NCBI RefSeq assembly: GCF_030704535.1
Contig: NC_081808.1
Coordinates: 21,517,501 to 21,581,500, forward strand
Source: Vitis vinifera
Lineage: Eukaryota > Streptophyta > Magnoliopsida > Vitales > Vitaceae
Length of the DNA stretch: 64,000 bases
Direction of reading: 5' to 3'
A program made the position numbers and the translations under genes. Positions 1-12,783 of the stretch are shown in pieces (the stretch's first letter is position 1; every line of letters begins with the position of its first letter). The notes beneath the pieces are model-generated. The model was not told the DNA's origin. It searched no databases and was given only the letters and a program-made list of their open reading frames with translations.

Positions 1-114
1 CTTTATTTATTTTGTGCATATATTATTGTGTGGAAAAAGATTTTGAAAAACCCAATTCACCCCCCTTTTGGGTATTTTCCTTAATTATTCATAGCCTTTG
101 TTTTATCAAACTCA

Positions 115-261
115 TTTCTTATTCTTTGTAACTAAGTGGAATAAAACCAATTTCTTCTTCCTCACCGGTTCTCTACTTCTTTTTCTTCTTCCTCACCTTT
201 TCTTTGCTTCTTTTCTTTCAAATCCATTTCTTATTCTCTTTAACTAAGTGGAATAAAACCA
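115..261. repeat. Short direct repeat, two copies about 110 bp apart
   Basis: A segment containing TAAGTGGAATAAAACCA occurs at about 115-149 and again at about 226-261. It is preceded in both places by pyrimidine-rich TTCTTCTTCCTCACC-like sequence. This looks like a small local tandem duplication in non-coding DNA. No function is apparent. Confidence 0.6.
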
Positions 262-2175
262 CATTTATAGCTCCAAAAAATCCAGATTCCATTTCAAAAT
301 GAAGCATCTTCCCTTTCTCCTCAAGTTCCAAGCTCCTATCGCTCCTCCCTTTCAAATCGATCCACACCACAACAACACCTCAATCATCTATGCTCATTTT
401 ATCGGCAAACCTTGATGAGATCTAGCCTCTAAACCACATTTCCACCAAAAAGACAACATCAGAGAATGAGAGATGTAGCATTTTTCACCTTGGAATTTGA
501 GTCATCTTTGATTTTTCTCTCAGACCACCAAACCATCTCCAAGTCAAACTCAGATATCGATATCCTAATAGGCTTGGTGGAGGTGGATACAACTCAACCA
601 AGTTGTACCGGTCTCGACCGATACTTTGAACCTTGGATAAGAAGTACGGAGGGTTGGGGCTGATTTGTTTATTTTAGAGATTTGAAAAGAGCACAACCAA
701 AGGACTTACAAAAATAGAGCTTTCTGATCAAAGATTCAAGGAGTTCTTCATTAAATCACTTTTAGAGTGGTACCATGATTCATTAGAAATGGAGAACCCC
801 TCTATTTTGAACTTCTCAGATGTTGTTTCTTGTGGTTAGCTTTGCCTTGTTTTTGTAGGCTAACCTTGCATTTGTTTGGTGCCTACTTTGGGCTCTTTTG
901 TGTATACTACCTGTATACATAGAATGCACCCTCTTTTTTTGGCGTTTCTTAATACATGCTTCTGTTTGTCTAGATATATATATAGTGCAGCAATTAAAAG
1001 ACCTGCAGAACTAAATTATGTGGTGATGTGACTACATAAATGTGGCAAAGGGCAAACATATAGCCTATTTAAGTGGTGTAGCAGTTTTGTTTCCATAGGA
1101 AAAGTATTAACCATTTGAATACCTGTTACAAGCAAAACAAGGGAAAATTACCGACTCAAATGGATTTAAAAATTTTTCAAATTTGAAATACATTGCAAGG
1201 TGATGAACAATAATAACAACTTCAAAAATAAGGTACAGTGTCCTCTCATATAGGATTTAAAAAGGTCTATATTCAAGGTTGTAACAGAGCTTCCAGTGAG
1301 GAAGCTGCTGCTAGAAAGAGGTAAACAAGTAGAATGCAACTGTGCCTTAAATGGTTTGAAAATGGAGGATCAAAATACCCAGAAAAAGTATCCTTATGCT
1401 AAGCAAGTTTGAGACATCATAAGTTTTGGATATCTGGCACCTGTTTCTGAAAAAGATATTAAGATGGGCTGCATAACATTAGAAGAAGTGCTAATAAAAG
1501 TATAAAAAAAAAAAAAGAATGTGGATATATAAAAAAAACTACAAATATATTGTGGCAAAAATGGTGTAGACCCTTCCTTGACCCATTTAATATTGTCAAT
1601 CCAGCAATTCAAATATTTTTAAGGATTGTTTAACGATCCATTGCTTGTATAACCAATGGAAGAAGAAAATATGGTTGAATCAGTCAAAGGAGATCTCCTA
1701 AATGGTATTCAAGGAAGTACCTAAAATGTAACCAGTTGAAGCCTCCAGATTCAGCATGGTAGGAACTCAACTTTAATTGCTATCATAAAGCTAATGGCAG
1801 TGAAGAAGTGGGTTGAATTCTTAGGAAGAAGATGGGTAGGCCTGTACCTGCCCACGCAGATTGATTCCAAACAAATGCTTTGTCCGTATGAAGGAAACCT
1901 TGGCTCTAAGATAAGTTAAACGTTAATTAGAAAATATACAAGTCAAACACTTTTCACATAGAATGGAATGCTAAATTAATTATTAAGGTTTTTTAAGGAC
2001 CAGAAACCCCCCTGGAGAATTTGCATCGCATTAAGTGACAGCAGGAATTTAGGGAGGGTGACATGCATACTAGAAATGGACATATTTTTACAGAAGGCAA
2101 CCAGGTGGTGCCATATTGCTAAAACTTAGGTCACTTCGCACCAGGAAGTGGGATGGTGGTTGGTTTTCCAAGAGA

Positions 2176-2325
2176 GTTAATTATGATTGGCTTTAAGGAC
2201 TTAATGGGTTGAACAGATTTGAGGCGGTGTAGTGTTCTCCTTTATATTTGGAAAGAGAAGAAAAGAATTAATTATGATTGGCCTAAAGGACTTATTGGGT
2301 TGAACAGGCTTAAGGTGGTGTAGTG
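2176..2325. repeat. Imperfect tandem duplication, period about 91 bp
   Basis: The phrase beginning TTAATTATGATTGGC and ending GGTGTAGTG is present at about 2176-2234 and again at about 2267-2325, with a handful of differences. The copies are in the same orientation and too short to assign to a known element. Confidence 0.7.
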
Positions 2326-4146
2326 GCTGGATCAATTATCTCACCAAAGAAGGAAGCAGTATTCTCTAGGAATTATATTCCAATATTCCCAATATATAAT
2401 CACCCTAAGGACTCTAACTAGTTCAGGGGTCCAAAAAGACCATGAAAATTTACCAAAGAACATATTTCTTTCTCTGTTCTTTTTTTTTTTTCTTTTTCTT
2501 TTTTCTTTTTTCCAATAGGTAGCTATTGAACAGACCTTAAACTATTGACTGGAAGACCCAGTGATGCCCTCACAAATCTGAACATTAAATCATAAAAATG
2601 TCAGATACTAAATTATGGTTAGGAAAAATAGCAAGTAGAGTTTGTAATGAGGTCATATCACAGACCCAAAAGGAACATCTTTGTACATAATAAAATAAAA
2701 CTAGCAAGAACAGAAGGAAAGGATGTTTTATTCAGCAATCTTGTCACTAGATCTGTGTGGTTGCTTTCACAAAAACAAAGCAGCTCATTAGTCAGCTGAA
2801 CATGGTGGTTAATGAAATGTCAACAAGGTCTCTGACAATAACATTGTGCTTTCCAATAATAATATTGTTGAATAATTGGTGCAAGCAACAATAATCAAAA
2901 GTGATTCAAAGACTGAAATTGAGATGAGAGCAATAGGATCATAAAATTTGATGCTTTTTGATTCCCCGTTTTATGTCAAAACATTTTTATATTTCATAAT
3001 GACATGATTAATGGAAAAATAAGTATCTTGAAAAACTAGGGAAAAAAAAAAGGAAGAGGGGTCAATAGCTAGAAGATGTGAAGAAATTTGCTATATTAAA
3101 ACAAAGCGGATGGTTTGTTGGAAACATCTTGAAAACTGCATGAAATCAAACCCTAACAAATGCCGATGACAAATCACATGTTAAGCGCTAAAAAAATATA
3201 TTTACAAAAACAATCAAGAGATCCCAACATCATAAATGTAAAATAATGAGATATGATCTATGATATCAAGCCTTCAAAAGAGGCAAACTCTCTAATACTA
3301 GATTAAAAAACTAGTTGAACATTAATGTAACCAAATCTAGGGAGTTAGCTGACTTGCAGGTGCACACACTCAAAGCACTTATATCACATAATCCTATCAT
3401 CTTAATCACAATGATAAACAGAATACAGTGAAAATGATACTTCTGTTTCTTTATAGGGATGACCATCACTTTAATCTACAAAATTGAGTGAAATAAATTT
3501 CATCTCACAACCAGTTTCCAAAATTTCCAAATGGTACCTGATGTGCTTTATTGAGTTTAACACAAAGCACTTCCACACCCTCAATTGAGAAATGCAGAGA
3601 CATTGTGGCTATTAGCATGGAGATAGACAAACCCATTTGGCAGTCTCAATTGTGTTCACATACTCAAAATCCAGAAATATAAGAATTGATGTTTTTTAAA
3701 GCTTATTTTAACAACCTCCATGCTCCTTTTCAAAATTCTAACCATTCATCATAGCATGGTTTCTTCAAAAACAACCAAATCATCAAACCCTTTTAATTCT
3801 CACTGAGATTATTTTTCTTAAGCTTCCATTGCTACGATACTGAAATTAGTAAAGAAATTACTGCTAATCAAAGGACTGCAAGCTAAAAATATATCACGCC
3901 ATGAATATGTAAAAGAAGAATACTGAAGAACTAGTCAATGGAAAATTCTAGAAGAAAAACAATCAGAAACCGGTGGATCATTCAGAATAGATACTCACTG
4001 AGTGACTAAATATCTTCCACTTCCAATTGAAATCTTTTTTAGTGGTTTTTTCGGTAAGAGATTGAAGATGGTGACTGAGAATGAGAGCCAAGAGACTCTG
4101 AAACTGAGAGCCGGACCCAGAAGCAGGGAAGAGAGCATCAGAGCTC

Positions 4147-4274
4147 AAAACGCAGCGTTTTGTGTCATCTCCTCCAACGGAATGGCCATTTGGGCCTTCA
4201 CATTTGCCCTGTAAAATGGCACGGTGGGCCGTGGACCGTGGCACGGTTTTATTAGCTTTAAAACGCATCGTTTT
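4147..4274. promoter_or_regulatory. Two AAAACG-N3-CGTTTT palindromes
   Basis: Near-perfect palindromes AAAACGCAGCGTTTT (4147-4161) and AAAACGCATCGTTTT (4260-4274) lie about 100 bp apart. The same kind of palindrome recurs just upstream of two genes in this window (36475 and 47438-47482), so this may mark the 5' side of a transcription unit not otherwise recognised here. No downstream gene is identified on either strand. Confidence 0.35.
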
Positions 4275-4596
4275 GACATCTTTCAGATTTGTTTATTTTA
4301 TACTTGGGAAAATGTTGGGAGCAAATTGGAATACTTTTAGGCAACATGGAGTGTGTGCTTGACAGTTCTTATATCTTCTTTCCTAGATGATTATAAATGT
4401 GGACCAGCCGATCGGAGCCTGGTCTGATTCGACTTTTGGGCCGGAGAACCTATCTGTCAGTTCTAGGTAGGCCTCTTTTTTCCCCTCTTAACTAAAAGTT
4501 TGGGTGGAGGCTCAGCCCATCACTTACCAACAGGCGGTCAGCCGGGGCCACCTAATACGACAAGGACTCGGATTCGCCTTTAGCCCCTCTTCGAGG

Positions 4597-4676
4597 CTTA
4601 TAATATCTTGAAATGGACATTTTAAAAAAAATCTCTACGATGCTTACAATATCATGAAATGGACATTTTTTAAAAA
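4597..4676. repeat. Short tandem duplication
   Basis: CTTATAATATCTTGAAATGG followed by ACATTTT and an A run, starting near 4597, is repeated about 45 bp later as CTTACAATATCATGAAATGG. Two copies only; non-coding. Confidence 0.65.
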
Positions 4677-4850
4677 TCCACAACTACGGGGGTTTGGGCC
4701 ATGGACCTTTAGAACAGGTTTGGCTATGACCACTAAACCTAAGTGAATATGATTATTTTAAAAAAATTCATATAACTAAAATAATCTAATATAAGTAAAA
4801 TAAATTATAATTAAAAGAATTTTCTTCTATTTTGGAATATTTCTTCACAT

Positions 4851-4854
<4 letters not shown>

Positions 4855-4901
<47 letters not shown>
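4855..4901. repeat. (AT)n microsatellite
   Basis: About 47 bp of uninterrupted AT dinucleotide repeat. Such tracts are length-variable between individuals and are often used as markers. Confidence 0.95.
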
Positions 4902-4908
<7 letters not shown>

Positions 4909-6440
4909 TGCATTTATATTTATTCATAATTTAAGTTTGATATTATTAAATATGAAAATTAAAGTTTAAAATTTTATAATTTATTTTTTAATATATTAAT
5001 TATTATGATAAAGCCCTTAAAAGTATGATATGATATAATAAATTTGGAATTCATTAAAACAAAAGTCACAAGTGATAAATAATAGGGAATGAAACATTAA
5101 TAGCAATAAAGTTTATTAGGAGATCTCTTGAGTCTAGTCTATTACGGCCAAGCCACATTACTTAATATTGCTTCCTCAAGAATATTGATCTTGATATAAT
5201 ATATTAGACGTTGTTATTTAACTTATTTTAGTATGGTGATGTTCATCTCCCCATTGTTAAACTTCATAGCAGCCTTTGAAGTCAATCACTATGACATTGA
5301 TCAATTCACTGTTGGGATAAAAATCTTAAAAGTAATATATGATGTAACAAAATTAAACTTAAGTTTTTTCCTATTTTATCTAATAATTGCATTAAAATTT
5401 ATTTAAGCATTTAAATTTGCATCACTTGCATTATCATGATTTGGTTGCATTAAAAGTTATATGAAAGATTTAAGTTATAGGTTTTTTGTAAGTTGATGAA
5501 TAGTTCACAATCAATTCATAAATTTAGGCAAACTTTCTGATACAATAGTGTATCACCTTCTAATTAGAGGAATAATTTATCTTGGTCATCAAGATGAGTT
5601 TCCTATAATAAATGCACCAATATGAATGGTTATATATTAGACAAGACTTATAGTAAATCATAACATTGGCTATCGAGTAATCATAATTTCATCAAACTAC
5701 TATGTTATATGAACTCTCAACATTGAGAGAATATTAAGTTATTATTAAGGTTTTTAGTGAATTTGACTTATAGATGAGACCCCAAGGTGGTCATATATGT
5801 ATTCCTTATGGTTTGAATATTTATTAATTAAAGTAATTGGTAACACGTATTTTTAATAAAGAAACAATGATGTCTTATGGATTTGAGACAATGTGATCAC
5901 AAAAATTTGTAACATCATTGTAATTTCTTTAGTGAAATTTGATATGTGTACTTAGTGAGTTAAAGTGTGTTAATTGATCACATAATAAAATAACACGAGA
6001 CTTAAGGATTGTAGAGATAATTTTGAGTCTACATGTAATGAATGGTAAGTCACAAACTGAAACTTTATATCTCAATTTAATATCATGAAATATTGAAATG
6101 TAGTTGACTTTCTATGGTAATATGTTGAGTCAACTTCAAAATTAGATTTTGAGGGAACTAATGTTTTCCTATAAGTTATAGTGGTTCCTACTTAAGCTCA
6201 CATTCCTGGGTGGCACAACATTTGAGGGATAAATAATTTATTTATTTATTAGTGTGTATAAAGACATTTTGGTAAAAACGTAAGATTTTGAATGATTTTT
6301 TTTATTGAATTAATAATTTAATTTGAGTCAAATATGATTAGTTAATTAATTAAAATCTATTAGGTTAAATTAAGTTACCTAATCCCAAGATGTATTTAGG
6401 CTTTTAGAAAATAGCCCAAGATGTACTTAAGCTTAATGTT

Positions 6441-7040
6441 AGAATTTTCAAAATCGAAACTTATTTAGAATGATTATTTTAGACAATTCCAAGTTATCTT
6501 CTCGATATATTTATGTTTTTCTAAATTTTCACATTAGGTAAGTATACCCTAAATCAAGCAAAATCTAATGTATTAGATTTGTTAACGAGGTCTAATAATT
6601 TTTAAAAAATAATTTGAACTAAAAAAATTGAATCAATTAATAGTAGAATCTTCTAAAACAATATTGGTTTAGAATGAGTAGGTTAGACAATTCCAAGTAA
6701 TTTTCTATACAACTATATTTTTCTAAATTTTTTTACTAGGTAACTAACCCGAAACTTAATGCAATAAATTCATTAATGAGCATGATAGTTTTTTTTAAAA
6801 ATAATTTGAATTAAAAAATTTGAACCAATTAATATTAGAATTTTCTAAAACAAATCTAGTTTAGAATGACTACTAATTCTTCTCTTCAAACAATTATATT
6901 TTCTCAAAATATTTCATTAGGATTTCAAATCAAGTGAAGCTTGATATGTTAGAATGCTAGTAATATTTAAAAATAATTTGAAACTTAAAATGGAGTCAAT
7001 TAATACCATAATTTACTAAACTTAAGTAGTTCAAAATACA
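6441..7040. repeat. Decayed tandem repeat, period about 190-205 bp
   Basis: The landmark TTAGAATGA recurs at 6465, 6669 and 6861, and a weaker version occurs near 7020. Each is preceded by an AATTTTCTAAAAC-like phrase and followed by a TTTCTAAATTTT-type phrase and an AATAATTTGAA phrase. Spacings are 204 and 192 bp. The copies differ at many positions, so the array is old. No coding potential is seen. Confidence 0.6.
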
Positions 7041-7232
7041 TTTTTAATTATTAGAAAGTAAATGTGAATGTGTAATGAGAATTTTGATTTGTTTACACAT
7101 TAAAAAAAATGAATTGTAGTTGTCTTTGCAATTCATTTTAAATAAAATATTATTAACCATTATTATTTTTCAAATAGTATTATTTATTTTAATAAAAAAT
7201 ACAATTTATAGTTTTATTGAAATATTATTAAT

Positions 7233-7852
7233 AGGGGTGTAAGTTTGACGGGTTGGTCTGATCCAACCTGATCTTTAAACAAGTTCAAATAATCATTTTT
7301 AATATTTGAGATGAGTTTGAGTTGGTTTTTTCAATTTAAGCTCAATTTGAGTTAGACTCAAGTAATAGTTTTGATAAACTAAAGCCTAACTCAAATCCAA
7401 TTTAATATTTTTATAATATTCATAATATATTTATATAATAATATTCATTTTTTTTTCTAGATTTTTAAGAGAAAATACTATATTATATTCTACCATATAC
7501 TTTTTCATTTTTTAGAAAAATATCTAAATTTTTACATATATATTGCTATCTTGAAATTTTGTATTATTTAGTATTTAAATTTTCATATAAATATTTAGAT
7601 TTTTTTTTATAAATATTATAGATAGATTTTGAATTATGCCACATGATCATTTCAACCAACCTAAATCTAACTCGATCAATTTGAATCAAACCCAAACACT
7701 ATCCAAACTTAAATAAATGAGGTTAGATTGGACTTGGATTGAATAACTCATGTTAAAGGTTAAATTGGGTTGAACTTGAGTTAACGATTTCTAAATTCGA
7801 GTGAGAATCGGGTTAACTATTTATCCAATCAACCAACCTAAGTTCCAACCCT
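7233..7852. mobile_element. Non-autonomous TIR element (MITE-like)
   Basis: The left end reads AGGGGTGTAAGTTTGACGGG, and the reverse complement of the right end reads as an AGGGTTGGAACTTAGGTTGG-type sequence, so the ends are imperfect inverted repeats of roughly 35 bp. The element is flanked by TTAATA-like sequence on both sides. The interior has repeated CAACC and CTCAA phrases and no open frame of note. Superfamily not assigned; family boundaries are approximate. Confidence 0.5.
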
Positions 7853-8350
7853 AATTAATATTAATATTTTATAATTTCTATTAAAATACTATTATTCCTT
7901 CTCCGAAAAATACATGATTTGTATTTTTATCATCCATTAAAATATTATTATTCCTTTAAAAAAATACTTTATTATCCACCTTATTATTATATTATTTATT
8001 TAAGAAATTATTATTTGTTAACTTTTGATTTATTTCTTATAATTTAATATTCATTTTAAATTAAATTAAAATTTATGTAAAATTTTAAAATGTTATAATT
8101 CATTATTACTTTTTAAAAATGTTATTATTCCTTTTTCATCAAATAGTAAATTTAAATATTTATTTTAACAATTTGATAATTTGAGAACTCTTTCATGAAA
8201 AGTAAAAGGGAAAAAAAAAAAAAAAAGTTGGGTCTAAGTAAGATTTTTTTTTTTTTTTGGGAATAAAAAATCAATATAGGGCTGTGTATAGAGGCAGTCC
8301 AAAACCATGGAGGGGGCCTGAGAGGTGAGAATCATACATTACACAATAGA

Positions 8351-8410
8351 CTTATCCTCACATCTGCCACTGCATTGGCCTTACAATCTCCTCCACCCAA
8401 TTTATAATCC
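8351..8410 (+). promoter_or_regulatory. Putative light-regulated promoter of the FNR gene
   Basis: CTTATCC at 8351-8357 is an I-box (GATAAG) read on the minus strand, an element known from promoters of photosynthesis genes. A weak TATA-like TTTATAAT follows at 8400-8408, about 140 bp before the start codon. Both motifs are short, and the assignment rests on position in front of a photosynthesis gene. Confidence 0.4.
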
Positions 8411-8543
8411 ATTACTCAACCAAAAAAGATCTCACCCCTTTCTTTTTCTTCTTCACCAACACCCCCCTCTTTAGTCACCCCCCTCTTTTCTCCCCAAAAC
8501 TTCTTTCTTCTCCTCATCCCATTCCTTATTCAGCCTCACAACA

Positions 8544-10820
<2,277 letters not shown>

Positions 10821-11993
10821 TGCTAGTTTACTTGTACAAATATCTTCATCTTCCTTTTGTTTTTTTTCTTTTGTTTTCCCTTTGAAGCAGCCATCCCTCA
10901 GCTGCACTCTGTAGATAGACAACCTGCTTTGGAATTCCTATTCTTATAAAAAGCAGCTGTACCTCTAAGGCATCTACAAAGAAAAAAGTTCTATTTTTGA
11001 GGCATGGATCATGGATCATGGATCATGATCATGCATCATTGATCATAAAGTAAGTATATGGAAGCAAATTTCGCCCTCATTTCTTCTAACTTTCAACATC
11101 ATTTCTTATCATTGATTTGAATTAGTGAGTACACACTTTCTTGATTCAGGATTGGTTTACATGTATAAATTTCTTTTAATCATGTAGATATATTTTGAAA
11201 GTCCCGAAAGGATATTACTTCTAAGAAGGATAATATCTATATGAAAGCGTTATGAAGACTTATTAAGCCCAAAATAGAAAGGTTATTACAAGTAGTATAA
11301 AAGTCGATTCCGATTATGCCGACCTATGTCCCTGCCCTCTCATGGTTGGGTTGGTTTGATAATAGAAATTTGAAAATGATTCATTTATACTATTTTAATA
11401 AATACCGCACATTTGAAAATTTAAGCATTATACATAATACCTCATAGAAATAAAAATATATTGTTTAAATAAGATGTATTTAAATTATGATAAAATATCT
11501 TACAAAAGAAATAAATAAATAAAGTTTAAGATGGTGTATTTATTAACCATTTAAATTTATTTCTCATAATTTTTTTTATGGATAATATACTTAAAGATAT
11601 TTTATTTACCATGTGCTTTCCTTCTATTTTTTTTTCTAATTTTTCCCAATTTTTTAATACTAAATATAATAATTTTTTAAAGTAATAAACAAAAGCAACT
11701 TATAAAGTAAAAATTTAAATGAACAAATGAATAAATAATTTATAAGAAATGAAAAGAATGTATTATTTAATTTATTTTATTATTATTTTATTATTTTTTA
11801 TATCACCTCATTGAAAGAAATATAATCATAATTTTTCAATTTTTTATGAACCCTTTAATGAAAAATTGGTTTTTATAAATAAATTAATTCTCTTATCATA
11901 CACCATAGTGATAGTGTTCTAATAATAATAACAATAATAGGGAATGAAAAAGGCGGAGTAGAACTAGGGTTTGGATCCTGGTTTCCCTCGGAG
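10821..11993. other. FNR 3' flank and intergenic DNA
   Basis: Starts with the FNR 3' UTR (pyrimidine-rich, then a TTCTTATAAAAAGC stretch) and continues as AT-rich DNA up to the cold-shock gene promoter. It contains ATGGATC repeats at 11003-11024. No further gene is visible. Confidence 0.6.
11003..11045. repeat. GATC/CATG-rich short repeats
   Basis: CATGGATC is repeated three times in tandem from 11003 and followed by GATCATGATCATGCATCATT. It is therefore strongly self-complementary and could fold in RNA if it lies in the FNR 3' UTR. It may simply be a microsatellite. Confidence 0.7.
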
Positions 11994-12004
11994 TCTATAT
12001 ATAG
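11964..12004 (+). promoter_or_regulatory. Core promoter of the cold-shock gene
   Basis: A TATA box (TCTATATATAG, 11994-12004) lies 54 bp before the start codon, so the 5' UTR should be only about 20-30 nt. CTAGGGTTT at 11964-11972 is a telo-box (AAACCCTA read on the other strand), a motif common in promoters of growth-related and translation-related plant genes. Confidence 0.55.
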
Positions 12005-12057
12005 TGGAGGTGTAGGTATTGGGGGACGGAAACGATACCTCTTCCTCTGATACAGCC

Positions 12058-12783
12058 ATGGCGCAGGAGAGGTCAACCGGGGTGGTTAGGTGGTTTAGCG
12101 ATCAGAAAGGGTTCGGCTTTATCACTCCCAACGAGGGCGGTGAAGATCTCTTTGTGCACCAATCGTCCATCAAGTCCGACGGTTTTCGCAGCCTCGGAGA
12201 AGGCGAGACCGTTGAGTTCCAGATCGTCCTCGGGGAAGATGGTAGGACCAAGGCCGTAGATGTCACCGGACCTGACGGATCTTCCGTTCAGGGAAGCAAG
12301 AGAGACAACTACGGGGGTGGTGGTGGCGGCGGTGGAAGGGGTGGCCGCTCTGGGGGCGGGTATGGAAGCGGATGGAGAACTGGTGATAGGGGCGGCAATG
12401 GTGGTGGCGGTGCCGCTTGTTATAATTGTGGCGGGACCGGGCATTTGGCTAGGGATTGCGTCCGAAGAAATAATGGCGGCGGCGGCGGCGGTAGTGGTGG
12501 AGGAGGCGGAGGCGGAGGTTGTTATACCTGTGGTCAGCCAGGACATTTGGCTAGGGACTGTTCCCGTCCAAGCGGCGGAGGCGGTGGCGGTGGCGGTTGT
12601 TATAACTGTGGTGATTATGGGCACCTGGCTAGGGATTGCACTCTGGAAAGCGGCAGCGCTGGTAGGTTCGGTGGTGGCGGAGGTGGAGGCGGTGGAAGGT
12701 TTGGTGGCGGTGGCGGTGGATGCTACAACTGTGGACAGGAAGGGCATTTTGCTAGAGAATGCCCTAACCCTAACCCATCGTGA
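12058..12783 (+). CDS. Glycine-rich cold-shock domain protein with four CCHC zinc knuckles
   Basis: Nucleic-acid chaperone of the plant CSP/GRP2 family. These proteins bind single-stranded RNA/DNA, melt secondary structure and support cold acclimation and development. It is a single exon of 241 residues. The cold-shock domain spans about 6-71, with RNP1 KGFGFI at 17-22 and RNP2 LFVHQ at 31-35. Glycine-rich linkers separate four CX2CX4HX4C knuckles at 121-134, 155-168, 181-194 and 222-235. Arabidopsis relatives carry two or seven knuckles, so four is intermediate. The start is the ATG in GCCATGGC; an open upstream extension has no ATG. GC content is sharply higher than in the flanks because of GGN codons. 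The absence of introns is typical of the family. Orthology to CSP1 (At4g36020) is suggested by the neighbouring genes rather than by sequence alone. Confidence 0.95.
   Translation: MAQERSTGVVRWFSDQKGFGFITPNEGGEDLFVHQSSIKSDGFRSLGEGETVEFQIVLGEDGRTKAVDVTGPDGSSVQGSKRDNYGGGGGGGGRGGRSGGGYGSGWRTGDRGGNGGGGAACYNCGGTGHLARDCVRRNNGGGGGGSGGGGGGGGCYTCGQPGHLARDCSRPSGGGGGGGGCYNCGDYGHLARDCTLESGSAGRFGGGGGGGGGRFGGGGGGCYNCGQEGHFARECPNPNPS

Larger units (their letters stand above)
1..4060. other. AT-rich stretch without a supportable gene
   Basis: No reading frame here shows a recognisable protein family or a chain of plausible exons. The frames present are short (under 100 codons), and none is supported by a domain or by matching splice borders. 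The stretch holds pyrimidine-rich segments near the start and around 2470-2510 and two short tandem duplications listed separately. It could be the far end or intron of a gene beyond the left edge, but nothing visible proves that. Confidence 0.5.
4381..7232. other. AT-rich intergenic DNA
   Basis: Nothing gene-like is visible. It contains a short direct duplication (4597-4676), an AT microsatellite (4855-4901) and a decayed tandem repeat (6441-7040). The rest is low-complexity AT-rich sequence with stop codons in all frames. Confidence 0.6.

Noticed and set aside
3978-4268. 96-codon minus-strand frame near two palindromes, considered as a first exon
   Set aside because: No recognisable domain, no downstream exons found, and a comparable frame exists on the opposite strand. 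The palindromes are reported without a gene.
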